NCBI GenBank assembly: GCA_019744775.1
Contig: JAIETZ010000004.1
Coordinates: forward strand, 186,001-250,000
Origin: Candidatus Obscuribacterales bacterium
Lineage (GTDB): Bacteria > Cyanobacteriota > Vampirovibrionia > Obscuribacterales > Obscuribacteraceae
Direction of reading: 5' to 3'
DNA length: 64,000 nt
Position numbers and translations under genes: made by a program. A model generated the notes under the pieces. The model was not told where the DNA came from. It did no database searches and was given only the letters and a program-made list of their open reading frames with translations. Positions 38,541 through 48,618 of the stretch are shown here, piece by piece. The stretch's first letter is position 1. Every line of letters starts with the position of its first letter.

Positions 38541-39158
38541 ATGGCAACATTCAATGAAAATTCACTAAAACTCAGTGGGCGGTTGTTTTTCAATTTCATC
38601 GCATCTAGCTACAGGCTAAAGTTTTGGCTGACGCACCCCACCGTTGTAAAAGGCAAAGAAAACTTGCCTACAGAAGGGGCGTATTTGATGGTGGCTAATC
38701 ACCTCTCAGATGTTGACCCGCCGGCCATCGGCATTCAAGTTGGCCAACCGGTTGGATTTATGGCCAAGGAAGAACTCTTTAAAATTCCAATTTATGGTCC
38801 AGCGCTTGCACTTCTTGGAGCAGTTTCTGTCGATCGCAATAAACCGGAACCGTCCACATTTAAGGCTCTTCGCCAAATTTTAAAAACAGGACGTCCTGTT
38901 TTAGCCTTTATTGAAGGCACACGAACCAAAACTCCCGGCGTACTGGGTATGCCGCACACTGGTCCGGCTTACATTGCCAGATCGAATAAAGTACCAATTG
39001 TCCCCGTGAGCATAGTCGGCTCAAATGACAAGAAAAGCAAAATGTACATCACCTTCGGGGAACCAATGCCGCCAGGTGAAGACCTGGACGAAACGACCTG
39101 GAAAATCATGGAGCGAATATCTGAAATGTCCGGGCTCAAGCTTCCTGAAAAACACTAG
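38541..39158 (+). CDS. plsC: 1-acyl-sn-glycerol-3-phosphate acyltransferase
   Basis: 205 aa, PlsC family; makes phosphatidic acid from lysophosphatidic acid in membrane phospholipid synthesis. The catalytic HX4D motif is His54/Asp59 (NHLSDVDPP). The glycerol-phosphate-binding motif is FIEGTRTKTPG (Glu125-Arg128). PIVPVSIVGS follows near the end. The hydrophobic N-terminus would associate with the membrane. It begins three bases after the TPR-NHL gene and is therefore co-transcribed. Its stop shares the palindrome CTAG with the stop of the convergent yhaN-like gene. Confidence 0.9.
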   Translation: MATFNENSLKLSGRLFFNFIASSYRLKFWLTHPTVVKGKENLPTEGAYLMVANHLSDVDPPAIGIQVGQPVGFMAKEELFKIPIYGPALALLGAVSVDRNKPEPSTFKALRQILKTGRPVLAFIEGTRTKTPGVLGMPHTGPAYIARSNKVPIVPVSIVGSNDKKSKMYITFGEPMPPGEDLDETTWKIMERISEMSGLKLPEKH

Positions 39159-42139
39159 AAGCTTACCGAGGCTGACTCCGTTATCGGTTTCAATTCGCAG
39201 TTTTGAATAAGTGCCTTTTCTTCTTCATTTAGTCTGTCCATGAGCCAACGGTGTCTTTCATGGTGGCAGCTGAAAATGATCACCTGGTGGTCTTTAGCAA
39301 GCACGTTCAAAAGAAAACGCATTGACTTCAAGAAACGCTCGTCATCGAGTTCACTAAACGGCTCGTCCAAGACAATTGGAAGAGAAGAGTCGCGGCTTAA
39401 AAAGCGGCAAATGGCCATGCGGGCCAGCCAGTAGAGCTGCTCTCGTGTTCCTATTGATGTCTGGCTCTCAATATTGGCCGGCTGCCAGGGTTCAACTTCG
39501 CCTTTGCGCCTTGCTGTTATTTGTAGATTCTGATCAAATTGAATGCTCTCAAAGTCAGAGCCGATACCGTTTAATAGATCTTTGGAAATTTCATTCAATT
39601 GCTGTGACCAATTTCTGTGTGTTTCATAAGCCATTTGTTGGAAGGTAGTCAAAGCCAATTCCAGGGACAACTTAGTTTGCTTGAATTCCTTGATTTGTTC
39701 TTCCAGCGATTCGAGATTTTCTTCCAGTTTGAGGTAATGATCCTCATAGTTTTTCAAGGATGCGCGCACCTTGATGGACAATTCCTCTTTTTCTTTTTGA
39801 TATGCATGCAAGAGTTCAGAATAGCCGGTGAGGCGCTGCGCAAAGTCAGTTCTTTTTGTCAAAACCCCCAGGCAATCCGATGATTCGGCGATTTCCGGAT
39901 ATTTAACTATCAACTCTTCCATTTTTGACCAGGCAGCTTGTCTTTGCCGCTTCAGTCTTTCTATTAAATCCGGCAATGTGTTTACAGAAGTATCGGATGT
40001 GCTGTCACGCTCCATTAGTCCCAACTCCGACTTGAGGTCCTGCCACTGCCTAAATGATTGAATTCTATTTGTAAAAGTTTCATAGGCGGCGGGAATATCT
40101 TCCGGATGATCAATTTTTGCTTTTCGAAAGTACTCCTTCAATTGAGCATCCAAGTCACGCATTTCATCGGACAAGAATTTCAATTCGGATCTCTGATGCT
40201 CGAGCATCTCGCCGGATAATTTAATTCCACGCGTCTGCTCAAGATAACTATTTATATCCTCAGCTAACTTGAACGCCATTTGTGGCGTTATTTTATCCAG
40301 CGAATAGCCAGCCTTGGTCAGCATCGCCTTTAGCTGGTCTTTTAGAACATCTGCGTGCGATTCCTGGCTCTGAATAATTTCAGTCAGCAGATCCAATTCT
40401 TTGAGTGCCGGCGCCGCTGAGGCATAAGCCTGCATGCGTTCTAAGAGCTGATTACCGTCTGACAGAAAGGCATTTCGAGCAATTATGTTCAAGCGCTCGT
40501 TCATTAAGCCAATTTCTTGAGGCAGATTTTTGGCATCCTGATTATTTCTTTCTTCTTCTTCGCGAGCGGTTGCTAAATCCAATTTGCGGAAGTTGTTAGC
40601 GTCGAAAAATGTCTTGGCGTGAAAAGCCAAAATCACAAAAGCAACAGCACAAATAGCACCAATAGCAAATGAGACGGTGGAGGAATCAACCGGCAACAAT
40701 GCAGCTACCGACGGCAATTTACTCAAGAGAAAAAGCAAAATGAGCACAACTAGAAAAGCAAAACTCATCATAGCACCACTGCTGGCTGCAGCAGACATGT
40801 GTTTACGTTCAGCCAAAATATCATTGGCAATCATCTGAGCACGCCAAGCCGAGCCCTTGGTGCGCTCAATCTGATCAGTCATTTTCTTAATTTTCTCGTG
40901 GCACATGTAGGCTTCGTCAAGGTCTTTTGTGTCCAGATTCAAAAGTGACTTGCGTACCGAAGACAACCCATCTAAATCGATACCGCTTGTTCGAACTCTT
41001 CCTTCTTCGGCTTCCAACTTGGTTTTATTTTGCACAAGTTCAGACAATACTGACTGCAGCGTCATGCCTATGCCTGATACCGTCTGTGCTTCCTCAGATG
41101 TGAAATGATGAGCGGATTCATATTGTTCGCGCACACGCATTTCTTTCAAAGACAGCTCTTTTTCCTTACTATCAAGTTCGTGCTTAAGTCTTTGCCTATC
41201 GGAAAGGCGCGCCTCACGCTTGGTCCAAAGCTCCTCGACATTTTTAACTGAAGCAATGGGAAACTCTTCGCTGCCGGCCAGAAGTTTCATTTTCACGCGT
41301 AAGTCGTTGACCTTAACAAGCCTGTCGGTTGCCTTGCTCAGTCGAGTGTCGACATCGGCCACCTCAAGACACAAATGAAGATATTCAAGGGCTCTAAGCT
41401 GTCTTTCTTCCACTTTGACCTTGTCTTTGAGCAGAGCCAGTCTTTCCAGATCTTCTCTGGCAGCAAGCCTGTCTCTATCAAGATCGTGCAGTCTTACTTG
41501 AATATCTTCTCGCTGCATCTCTAATTCTGAGATAAGTCGTTCTGCGCGGTATTTCTTTCCTTGCCATGGAAAACTGGCAAGAGCTTCCATTAAAACTTCT
41601 ATCGCTTCAGCAGCTGTTGTAGCAGCACCGGAGGCATCGGATATGCTCTGCAGAATCGCTGACAGGCTGGATTCTTCGGATAGTCCTGTAAGCCCAAGTT
41701 CCCTTTGTCCGACAAAAGACGTATTACGGAATAGATCCCTGCCGACTCCTGTTAGCCTAATTCCTAATTGATCCTGGCTAGGACCGGACAAGTATTCGTT
41801 GGTCACATCTCTATCAGAATTCAATCTGTCAAAAACTTTCAAAATGCGCTCGTCAAAATCACGCACGATGCGCAATTTTTGATCCGGCAAGGTTATATCC
41901 ATAGAGGCTTTGAAGCCCTGTGCTGTCTTGGGCTTGCGTGCTTCTCTCTCCTTCAGCCTGTCTTCAGTAGAGCGCTGGTGCGGCGGGTAGTCAAACAAAA
42001 TTGCCCAAATTGATTCGGCAATTGTCGATTTGCCATACTCATTGGCGGCCAAAACAAGGTTTAAACGCCCTTGTTGGAAATCAATGCGCTTGCCGGCTAA
42101 ATTGCCGAATGCATCAAAAAATAGACTCTCAATCAGCAT
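39155..42139 (-). CDS. yhaN: YhaN-like SMC/SbcC-type ATPase with membrane segments
   Basis: 994 aa. The N-terminal ATPase half holds Walker A in AANEYGKST (Lys37). The C-terminal half holds an ABC-type signature region and Walker B (LPIVLDEPFSELDDERF). Between them are long coiled coils, interrupted at about residues 425-500 by two strongly hydrophobic segments (FAFLVVLILLFLL and VSFAIGAICAVAFVILAF). This arrangement is typical of Bacillus YhaN rather than of soluble SbcC. With its partner it probably forms a nuclease complex acting on DNA ends. The ATG at 42139 overlaps the end of the partner gene by 11 bases; the open frame upstream (to 42193) is not needed. Confidence 0.8.
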   Translation of the reverse strand: MLIESLFFDAFGNLAGKRIDFQQGRLNLVLAANEYGKSTIAESIWAILFDYPPHQRSTEDRLKEREARKPKTAQGFKASMDITLPDQKLRIVRDFDERILKVFDRLNSDRDVTNEYLSGPSQDQLGIRLTGVGRDLFRNTSFVGQRELGLTGLSEESSLSAILQSISDASGAATTAAEAIEVLMEALASFPWQGKKYRAERLISELEMQREDIQVRLHDLDRDRLAAREDLERLALLKDKVKVEERQLRALEYLHLCLEVADVDTRLSKATDRLVKVNDLRVKMKLLAGSEEFPIASVKNVEELWTKREARLSDRQRLKHELDSKEKELSLKEMRVREQYESAHHFTSEEAQTVSGIGMTLQSVLSELVQNKTKLEAEEGRVRTSGIDLDGLSSVRKSLLNLDTKDLDEAYMCHEKIKKMTDQIERTKGSAWRAQMIANDILAERKHMSAAASSGAMMSFAFLVVLILLFLLSKLPSVAALLPVDSSTVSFAIGAICAVAFVILAFHAKTFFDANNFRKLDLATAREEEERNNQDAKNLPQEIGLMNERLNIIARNAFLSDGNQLLERMQAYASAAPALKELDLLTEIIQSQESHADVLKDQLKAMLTKAGYSLDKITPQMAFKLAEDINSYLEQTRGIKLSGEMLEHQRSELKFLSDEMRDLDAQLKEYFRKAKIDHPEDIPAAYETFTNRIQSFRQWQDLKSELGLMERDSTSDTSVNTLPDLIERLKRQRQAAWSKMEELIVKYPEIAESSDCLGVLTKRTDFAQRLTGYSELLHAYQKEKEELSIKVRASLKNYEDHYLKLEENLESLEEQIKEFKQTKLSLELALTTFQQMAYETHRNWSQQLNEISKDLLNGIGSDFESIQFDQNLQITARRKGEVEPWQPANIESQTSIGTREQLYWLARMAICRFLSRDSSLPIVLDEPFSELDDERFLKSMRFLLNVLAKDHQVIIFSCHHERHRWLMDRLNEEEKALIQNCELKPITESASVSF

Positions 42140-43397
42140 TTTTGATCGATATCCTCTTTTGCTTGAGAGCATCCAGCCCAAAATACAGAGCATCCTCTAT
42201 TGCTTTTACATCAATCGGTCCTTCTCCATTGGCAATTGCGACTGAGCCTCCTGCCGCTTCTGCTTCTTTTTTCAAGTTCGTCAAAAATGCAACAAATTTG
42301 CCTTCAGTTGTTCGTTCATCAATCGACTGCAAGAAGTAATCTTGGCGAGTTTCATCACTTACTTCCAAGTGATAAAACATGGTTGCTAGTTTTTCTTTGA
42401 CATAGGTCGGTTCACCACCAGCCGGATAGCGACCAGTCAAACGCAGGTAAACTATGTCTGTACCTTCACGCGCTCCTGCTGACACCAAATTGAGCATGAC
42501 TTGATCAATTACCTCATTGGATGTCTTGCCGGTTATTTCAAAATCGGCAACAACAATTCTTCTTTTGTCCGATTCGACCGGCTCAATTTTTACTTCAAAG
42601 TCTTGTCCGTTTCCAGGTTTGGCACTTATCGTGCCAAACAAGCAAAAGCGCGGACCTGACTCATCCAGTCCACGGCCTATTAAACAGCCGGAATAAGCAC
42701 CTATGAGTTTGTCCTCGAATTTAATTGGGGTTTGTTGGTGATAGTGTCCAACTGCCGTGTAAGTAAAGCCTTGGTTGATCAATTCCTGAGCAGAAAAAGG
42801 AGCAGTTAACTTACCAGGAAAACCGGAGTCGCCGCCTTTGTAGCCATCAAGCGATCCATGAAACAGCAGAATGTTCATAGGCTTCAATTTCTCTTTTGAA
42901 ATTGGCTCGGCAAGCAGCCGCTCTTCAACAGGGACATTGGCGGCAAAAGCACAGCCGGTAAAGGAAACGTCATCTCGAAACGGGTGGCAGACAGTCTGAA
43001 AATTGGCGCTTTTGTAAATGTGAACATTAGACGGCCAAAGACGCATGCCGCGCGCCTGCAGCGCCTCCAGATTGTACATAGAATCAGCCGAATAATAATC
43101 ATGGTTGCCTGGACTTATGACTATGAAAGTATCTTTGATGGACATGCAAAGCTCAATCACTTGATTAACTGTTTGGCTGCTTACGGATTCGGCATCCCAG
43201 AGATCACCAGGTATCAAAATGGCGTCCACACGCCTTTCTTTGGCTACCTCAAAGACTTTGGCAAGCGCTTCTAAAATCTCTTGCTTGCGTTCCTTCCGTT
43301 TACTCACCGGCAACTTAATCTTACTTCCGGCAAAAGCCGAGTCCAGATGGACATCGGATACTTGCAAGAAGGAAAACGGTTTTGACTCTAAAGCCAC
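42129..43397 (-). CDS. yhaO: YhaO/SbcD-like metallophosphoesterase
   Basis: About 422 aa, calcineurin-type nuclease of the SbcD/Mre11 class. The metal-binding motifs are in order: QVSDVHLDSAF, LIPGDLWDAE, VISPGNHDYYS, LLFHGSLDG and AVGHYHQQTP. A C-terminal capping region of ~170 residues follows. It presumably cuts DNA ends together with the overlapping ATPase. The frame is open from a TTG at 43427; GTG at 43397 has GGAG five bases upstream and starts right before the domain, so it is preferred, with moderate certainty. Confidence 0.82.
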   Translation of the reverse strand: MALESKPFSFLQVSDVHLDSAFAGSKIKLPVSKRKERKQEILEALAKVFEVAKERRVDAILIPGDLWDAESVSSQTVNQVIELCMSIKDTFIVISPGNHDYYSADSMYNLEALQARGMRLWPSNVHIYKSANFQTVCHPFRDDVSFTGCAFAANVPVEERLLAEPISKEKLKPMNILLFHGSLDGYKGGDSGFPGKLTAPFSAQELINQGFTYTAVGHYHQQTPIKFEDKLIGAYSGCLIGRGLDESGPRFCLFGTISAKPGNGQDFEVKIEPVESDKRRIVVADFEITGKTSNEVIDQVMLNLVSAGAREGTDIVYLRLTGRYPAGGEPTYVKEKLATMFYHLEVSDETRQDYFLQSIDERTTEGKFVAFLTNLKKEAEAAGGSVAIANGEGPIDVKAIEDALYFGLDALKQKRISIKNAD

Positions 43398-43490
43398 GGT
43401 GACTCCAGCAGATAATGTTGCAATCAAGGCTCACGAACGCCTCTAAGTGAAATTTGCCCCGCAACAACCTTAAATATGCGGATTTCCCTA

Positions 43491-43519
43491 TTTTCAAATT
43501 CAATTAAATTCCCTAAAAT
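43491..43519 (+). promoter_or_regulatory. Candidate promoter of the TPR gene at 43565
   Basis: TTTTCA (43491-43496), 17 bases, TAAAAT (43514-43519). A 4/6 plus 5/6 match in an AT-rich stretch. Confidence 0.4.
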
Positions 43520-43564
43520 CTGCCTAACTAAAAAGCCATTGGACATATGGCAAGCGAGGGACGA

Positions 43565-44557
43565 ATGAAGAAGGTGATTCTGGCAGGGCTGGTAATAGCG
43601 CAAGTCAGTACTTGTTCATTATCAGCATCCGCGCAGGGACTAGCCGGCAGGCTTTTACCAAAGTCCGAACTTTTAGGTTCAACCAAGGCAGACACTGTTT
43701 TCCAGATGCCTGAGTCTCTGGCTGAAGGTCAAAAATTACTAGGATCAGGGCAAGCCCCTAAAGCCGCTCAGTTATTTCAGCATTATGTTAGCGAGCATGA
43801 CGCCGACAGCGAAGGCTACTTCTGGTTGGGAACCGCGCTTAATGAGATAGGCGATGCCAAAGGATCAGTCGATGCTTTCGGACAGGCTGTCACCATCAAC
43901 AATCGCACTGGCGCAGATTCTGCCCAGCTAAGAGTAAACTTCGGCAATTCGCTCATGGTTCTGGAAAGAGTCGACGAAGCACTTTTCCAATACCACAAAG
44001 CAATTTCCATCGATCCTGGTGAAGCTAGAGCCTATTTCAATCTGGCAAGAGCCCAGATTAAAAAGGAAAGCCCTGTTACCGCGCAAGCTGCACTAGTCAA
44101 CTTGCACAAGGCGGCAGCACTTGGTTTGACCCATCCGGACATACAGCGCTATAGCGCTATGAGCTATATCATCCTTTCTGAAAATGGAAAAGCAGCTGAC
44201 GCCTTGAAGCAATACTTGCAGCAAGTGCCAAATGATCAGGCGGACAGCGGACTGCGCAAAACCATTGAAGACACAATTTCAGAACTAGTAACCACAAAAG
44301 AAGAAGCTGTCGAGCATCTAGTTACACCCATCGAGAAGCGCCAGTACACTCTAAGTCCAGAAATTGCTTATGCCGTTTTGGACATGGACGAATCCAAAAA
44401 GGTCGTCACAATAGGTGCCGAAGATTCCCGTGACCCCGACGACGGAGCTCAAGACGGCAACAACGACGGCATTTTCCAGATGAGTTCAATTGGCTTTGAG
44501 ACACAAGTGTCCATTCACCCCAAATTAGTGGGTCTGGGCAAAAAGGTCGAACAATAG
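43565..44557 (+). CDS. Exported TPR-repeat protein
   Basis: 330 aa. Signal peptide at 1-23 (MKKVILAGLVIAQVST, cleavage after SASA-Q). Four to five TPR-like helix pairs between ~45 and ~235 (LLGSGQAPKAAQLFQHYVSE, GYFWLGTALNEIGDAKGSVD, RAYFNLARAQIKKE). A C-terminal ~95-residue region without repeats contains an acidic SRDPDDGAQDGNNDG stretch. The ATG at 43565 with GAGGG just upstream is chosen over the ATG at 43547. Probably a periplasmic scaffold; the partner is unknown. The protease gene starts 64 bases later on the same strand. Confidence 0.75.
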   Translation: MKKVILAGLVIAQVSTCSLSASAQGLAGRLLPKSELLGSTKADTVFQMPESLAEGQKLLGSGQAPKAAQLFQHYVSEHDADSEGYFWLGTALNEIGDAKGSVDAFGQAVTINNRTGADSAQLRVNFGNSLMVLERVDEALFQYHKAISIDPGEARAYFNLARAQIKKESPVTAQAALVNLHKAAALGLTHPDIQRYSAMSYIILSENGKAADALKQYLQQVPNDQADSGLRKTIEDTISELVTTKEEAVEHLVTPIEKRQYTLSPEIAYAVLDMDESKKVVTIGAEDSRDPDDGAQDGNNDGIFQMSSIGFETQVSIHPKLVGLGKKVEQ

Positions 44558-44621
44558 CGTAGTTGTCTCATTGTCCAAGTATTGAAAACGCCCTAGGATG
44601 GTCAAAAATCCGAGGGAAGCC

Positions 44622-45506
44622 ATGTCATTTGAGGCAATTTCAAGAAAACAGGATACGCCTGCTACAAACGGCGATCATTGTCTTAGTGTGGTTGAAATCC
44701 CCGTGCTTTTAGCCGGGAAGAAGGCCGCCGAATACGAGAAGGCGGAGTATTTAGAGTCAAGCGACACGGCCCAACTATATAAACGCACCCACGACGCTGT
44801 TGTGCATGTCGTTCTAGAGATTAAGCCCAGTGAGTTGTTGAAACACGGCTTAATGGACAAGGACTTGTACAAGGAGCTTACCAAAGAAGAAAGGCAAACT
44901 AAGCTGAAAAACTCTGCAACAGGTTTTTTCATATCTTCGGATGGAATTTTGGTTACCAACTACCACGTAGCGCACATAAAATGCGACTTGAGCGCTCAAT
45001 GGCCTGACGGCAGGAAAGTTAGCCTACGCAAGATAGCCGAAAATAAAAAAGCCGATCTCGCCATTCTTAAAATCGACAGTCCGGAACCAATGCGCGTAAC
45101 TGCATTATCGCTTGCCAATGACGATGTCTTACCTAACGAAAAGTTGACTGCACTTGGTTATCCCAACCAATGGAACGCCTTACACCTCTCACCCGGAGAA
45201 CTTCTCAAATCAGGCAAACGCAAGGATTTCTTGCCTAACTCTACCTGTCCGTCAGTAAAAGGTGTTCGTCAGTCACTTTCAATAATGCAAACCAGCTGCC
45301 ATGAAGCACCAGGAGCATCTGGCTCACCGGTTTTAAATGAGACTGGAGAAGTCGTGGGAATAAACTTCGCCGGACCGTCACCGGATGCTGAGGACAAACC
45401 AATGCACAGCTTTGCTATTCCGGTTAAGGAATTGAAAAGGATTATGACAAGACTGCCGGAATTGCGAAACGTTATTGGCGAAACTAATTCACCAGCTCGA
45501 CGATAG
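44622..45506 (+). CDS. Trypsin-like serine protease without signal peptide or PDZ domain
   Basis: 294 aa, HtrA/DegP-type chymotrypsin fold. The catalytic triad is visible: His115 (VTNYHVAH), Asp145 ([10 protein letters not shown]) and Ser233 (APGASGSPV). About 85 N-terminal residues precede the domain. No signal peptide and no PDZ domain are seen, so it would be cytoplasmic unless exported otherwise, which is unusual for the family. GAGGG before the ATG at 44622 selects this start over the ATG at 44598. The end overlaps the convergent thiolase gene by 23 bases. Confidence 0.8.
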   Translation: MSFEAISRKQDTPATNGDHCLSVVEIPVLLAGKKAAEYEKAEYLESSDTAQLYKRTHDAVVHVVLEIKPSELLKHGLMDKDLYKELTKEERQTKLKNSATGFFISSDGILVTNYHVAHIKCDLSAQWPDGRKVSLRKIAENKKADLAILKIDSPEPMRVTALSLANDDVLPNEKLTALGYPNQWNALHLSPGELLKSGKRKDFLPNSTCPSVKGVRQSLSIMQTSCHEAPGASGSPVLNETGEVVGINFAGPSPDAEDKPMHSFAIPVKELKRIMTRLPELRNVIGETNSPARR

Positions 45507-46683
45507 TTGCTATTCCTTGTCCTACTCCGATGCACATAGTAGCCAGCCCATAGCGGACTTTGCGACGCCTCATCTCGTGTACAAGTGTAGCCATCACGCG
45601 AGCACCAGTCGCACCTAGAGGATGTCCTAGGGCAATAGCTCCGCCGTTGACGTTCAATTTGGATTGATCAATGCCAAGATCTTGCACGCAGGCTAAGACT
45701 TGAATGGCGAATGCTTCGTTCAATTCGACAAGACCTATGTCGTTCATCGTCAATCCAGCTCTTTCAAGAACCTTCTTAGTAGCTGGAATTGGACCAAGTC
45801 CCATAACTGCCGGATCAACACCAGCGACTGCTGATGCTACATAGCGGGCCATCGGCTTCAAACCTAGCTCTTTGACTTTCTTGTCAGAGACAATAAGAAC
45901 AGCAGCGGCTCCGTCGTTTATCCCGGAGGAATTACCGGCTGTAACCGTGCCGCCTTCGCGAAAAGCTGCTTTCAGTTTTGCAAGGTCAGCCATACTTGTT
46001 TCCGGACGCGGATGTTCGTCTTTGGAGACAACTATTGGAAGACCTTTTTTCTGCTTGACGGAAACCGATACTATTTCGTCGTTGAACTTGCCATCTTTGA
46101 GAGCGGCACCATATTTTTGCTGGCTGGACAAGGCAAACTCATCTTGCTCTTCGCGCGAAATTTTGTATTTTTCGCAGACATTTTCCGCTGTTTCACCCAT
46201 GGAATAGGGGTGATACATTTTGGACAGCTTATCATTTATAAAACGCCAACCAAGTGTGGTATCAAACATTTTTAGATCGCCACGCGGCATAGCACTTTCA
46301 GGCTTACCCATAACGAAGGGCGCGCGTGTCATGGACTCAACACCACCGGCTATGTAAATGTCGCCACTGCCTGCAAGAATTGCCTGGCAGGCTTCATTGA
46401 CTGCCATAAGCCCTGAACCACAAAGCCGGTTTACCGTGCCGCCGGCAACACTTACCGGCAGTCCGGCTAAAAGAGTCGCCATGCGTGCCACGTTGCGGTT
46501 GTCTTCACCTGCCTGATTGGCGCAACCCAATAAGACATCTTCGATTTGATTGGGATCAATGGCATTGCGTTTTACAAGCTCGGCAATAACCAGCGCTGCA
46601 AGATCATCCGGACGCATAGAGCCTAAGGCTCCTGCATAGCGCCCGATCGGTGTTCTCAATGCATCAACAATAAAAGCTTCCAA
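45484..46683 (-). CDS. Acetyl-CoA acetyltransferase (thiolase)
   Basis: 399 aa, type II/I thiolase joining two acetyl-CoA or cleaving 3-ketoacyl-CoA. Catalytic residues: nucleophile Cys88 ([12 protein letters not shown]), His354 ([12 protein letters not shown]) and Cys384 (TMCIGVGQG). Length and motifs are those of AtoB/PhaA/FadA-type enzymes; biosynthetic and degradative forms cannot be separated here. The start is a TTG at 46683 preceded by AGGGGG, which gives the usual [13 protein letters not shown] beginning; the upstream in-frame stretch lies inside the previous gene. Eight bases separate it from the stop of the repeat-protein gene upstream, with the ribosome site at that stop. Confidence 0.92.
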   Translation of the reverse strand: MEAFIVDALRTPIGRYAGALGSMRPDDLAALVIAELVKRNAIDPNQIEDVLLGCANQAGEDNRNVARMATLLAGLPVSVAGGTVNRLCGSGLMAVNEACQAILAGSGDIYIAGGVESMTRAPFVMGKPESAMPRGDLKMFDTTLGWRFINDKLSKMYHPYSMGETAENVCEKYKISREEQDEFALSSQQKYGAALKDGKFNDEIVSVSVKQKKGLPIVVSKDEHPRPETSMADLAKLKAAFREGGTVTAGNSSGINDGAAAVLIVSDKKVKELGLKPMARYVASAVAGVDPAVMGLGPIPATKKVLERAGLTMNDIGLVELNEAFAIQVLACVQDLGIDQSKLNVNGGAIALGHPLGATGARVMATLVHEMRRRKVRYGLATMCIGVGQGIATIVELVN

Positions 46684-46691
46684 AGTTCCCC

Positions 46692-48587
46692 CTACGGTTG
46701 CACTAACCAAAACTGATTTTCTCTTACAAGCTCTGCCAAGACTTCCGCAGGGCAATTTGCATTACTTGCTACTTGTTCGACAACGCGAATATCCTGGTCA
46801 TGCGCAAGACGCATCAGAGTATCGGCACTTGTTTTGTCCGAACCGGCCACTGTCCCACGCACGCGATAGTCCTTATCCTTAGCAAGTTCATCGAGCTTTG
46901 CCGCATCAGCAAGCGGGCTAAATACAAAAGCTGCTCTTACCATAGGACTTGTATCTTGAATAAGGTCTTTTGCTAAGTCAGCCGGCAATGACGGATTTTG
47001 TGCCGCCACACTCCTTACAAAAGTGTCGTCGGATTTAGTCAATTGTCCAAGAATGTACTCAGGACACTCTTTTTGGCCCGCCAAAAAGATCTTTACTGAT
47101 ACATCATTATCGTCAGCCAGCTTGATCAAAGCTTCCTTCGGCAAATCAGCACGAGCAAAAATAAGTTTTTCGACTTCCGAATCGCCGTCGCCGGCCAATG
47201 TAGTAAGTGCATCTTTCGGACACGACTTGTTTTTAGCTAGAGTTTGACGGACCCGAGACTGCGAATCTGCAGACAATCTGGTCAAAATAGTGCCCGCAGC
47301 ATTCTCATTTCCGGCAACAGCTACTCGTACTTCCAATTCAGGATCTGCAGCAAGTAATGTTAGAGCCGCCGTTTCGAAAGTCTTATTTGCCAATCTTCGC
47401 CTTACGGATGGTTCTGAATCTTTAGCAAGTTTTACAGCCATGGCTGAAGAAAGTTTTCCATTAACGGCCAGCATTTCCTTAACGACCGTTGAAGGATGCT
47501 GAGAAAGTTTCAACATTATTGACTCAGGCAGATCAGTTCTTGCTGCCACTACTTGCACAACAGCAAGAGAGCTGTCATCTGCAAGTTTGGACAATTGTTC
47601 AAGGCCAGTATGGAGATTTTCCGCAGTGGCTGCTCTGACAATTGCTTCAGTGTCGACACTGAGCATTGCCAGCATAGACGTGCTGCAATTTGGATTTGCT
47701 GCCAATGCCCATCGTACTTTCGTATTAGCATCCTTTAGCAAGGCATTATGCATGTCAGAGGGCAAGTTCGGGTTTAAGGCTACTTCCGCTCTAACTTCCC
47801 ATGCCGGATCCGCGGCTAGAACTCTCAATATGTCTGCCGGCGTAGATTCATTTGCGGCAACTGCTTCTCTAACAACAAGGCTTGAGTCTTTAGCCAAACC
47901 CTTCAATGTTTCGGCGGATGCTTTTTTGTTGGATGCAACAAACGACCTTACACCTAAATCTCCATCAGAAGCAAGGACGGAAAGACATTCAGGAGTTGCA
48001 TTTACCTGGCGAGCAAGAAAAGATCTGACAAGACGGTCGCCCATTTTGCTCAAACGTTGCACAACATCGGGTGGCACATTCGGGTTTCGCGCCAAAGATA
48101 AAAGCAAGAATTCCGTTTGCCCTAGATTATTTGCTAAATCACGCAGAGCCTGAGGAGATGTTGCCGGATCAGATGCAATTAATTCATAGACACGGACTTG
48201 TTGATTCTTGGTCAACCTGCTCATTACAGTCGGCGAAAACGGCCGACCGCCTTTTACAAGTGCTTCAACAACAAATTGATCGGCATCACCTGCCAAACGG
48301 GACTTTATTTCGTCCGTGCATTTCGGATTTTGTGCAACCTGAGCACGCACTAAATCAGATGGATCTTTTGCCAATGTACTGAGTAACGAAGGTGGGCAAT
48401 TGGCGTTTTTAGCTACTGCTAGGCGCAATCTTGGCGCCGGACCTTTTTCATTCCATACAGCAAGCTGTTGAGTTGGTTGAATAACAGCAGCTCTTGCTCG
48501 CGAAATATCCTTGCCGGATTCCTGCGAGAAAGCGGCAGTATTAGAAAGAGCCAAGGCCAATACGAACGGCACAAATTTTTGCGTCAT
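46692..48587 (-). CDS. Exported variant-leucine-rich-repeat (LRV/HEAT-like) protein
   Basis: About 631 aa. Signal peptide ([19 protein letters not shown]). Then some 22 tandem ~24-residue units of the form 'LA.D....VR..VA.NP..P...L', for example [17 protein letters not shown] and [20 protein letters not shown], which fill almost the whole protein. This is the LRV/HEAT-like solenoid used for protein binding. The start is either ATG 48587 or GTG 48599; GAGG lies upstream of both but fits neither perfectly. It precedes the thiolase on one transcript, although their functions look unrelated. Confidence 0.78.
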   Translation of the reverse strand: MTQKFVPFVLALALSNTAAFSQESGKDISRARAAVIQPTQQLAVWNEKGPAPRLRLAVAKNANCPPSLLSTLAKDPSDLVRAQVAQNPKCTDEIKSRLAGDADQFVVEALVKGGRPFSPTVMSRLTKNQQVRVYELIASDPATSPQALRDLANNLGQTEFLLLSLARNPNVPPDVVQRLSKMGDRLVRSFLARQVNATPECLSVLASDGDLGVRSFVASNKKASAETLKGLAKDSSLVVREAVAANESTPADILRVLAADPAWEVRAEVALNPNLPSDMHNALLKDANTKVRWALAANPNCSTSMLAMLSVDTEAIVRAATAENLHTGLEQLSKLADDSSLAVVQVVAARTDLPESIMLKLSQHPSTVVKEMLAVNGKLSSAMAVKLAKDSEPSVRRRLANKTFETAALTLLAADPELEVRVAVAGNENAAGTILTRLSADSQSRVRQTLAKNKSCPKDALTTLAGDGDSEVEKLIFARADLPKEALIKLADDNDVSVKIFLAGQKECPEYILGQLTKSDDTFVRSVAAQNPSLPADLAKDLIQDTSPMVRAAFVFSPLADAAKLDELAKDKDYRVRGTVAGSDKTSADTLMRLAHDQDIRVVEQVASNANCPAEVLAELVRENQFWLVQP

Positions 48588-48618
48588 GACAAGCTTCACC
48601 TCACCAAGAAATTTTAGT

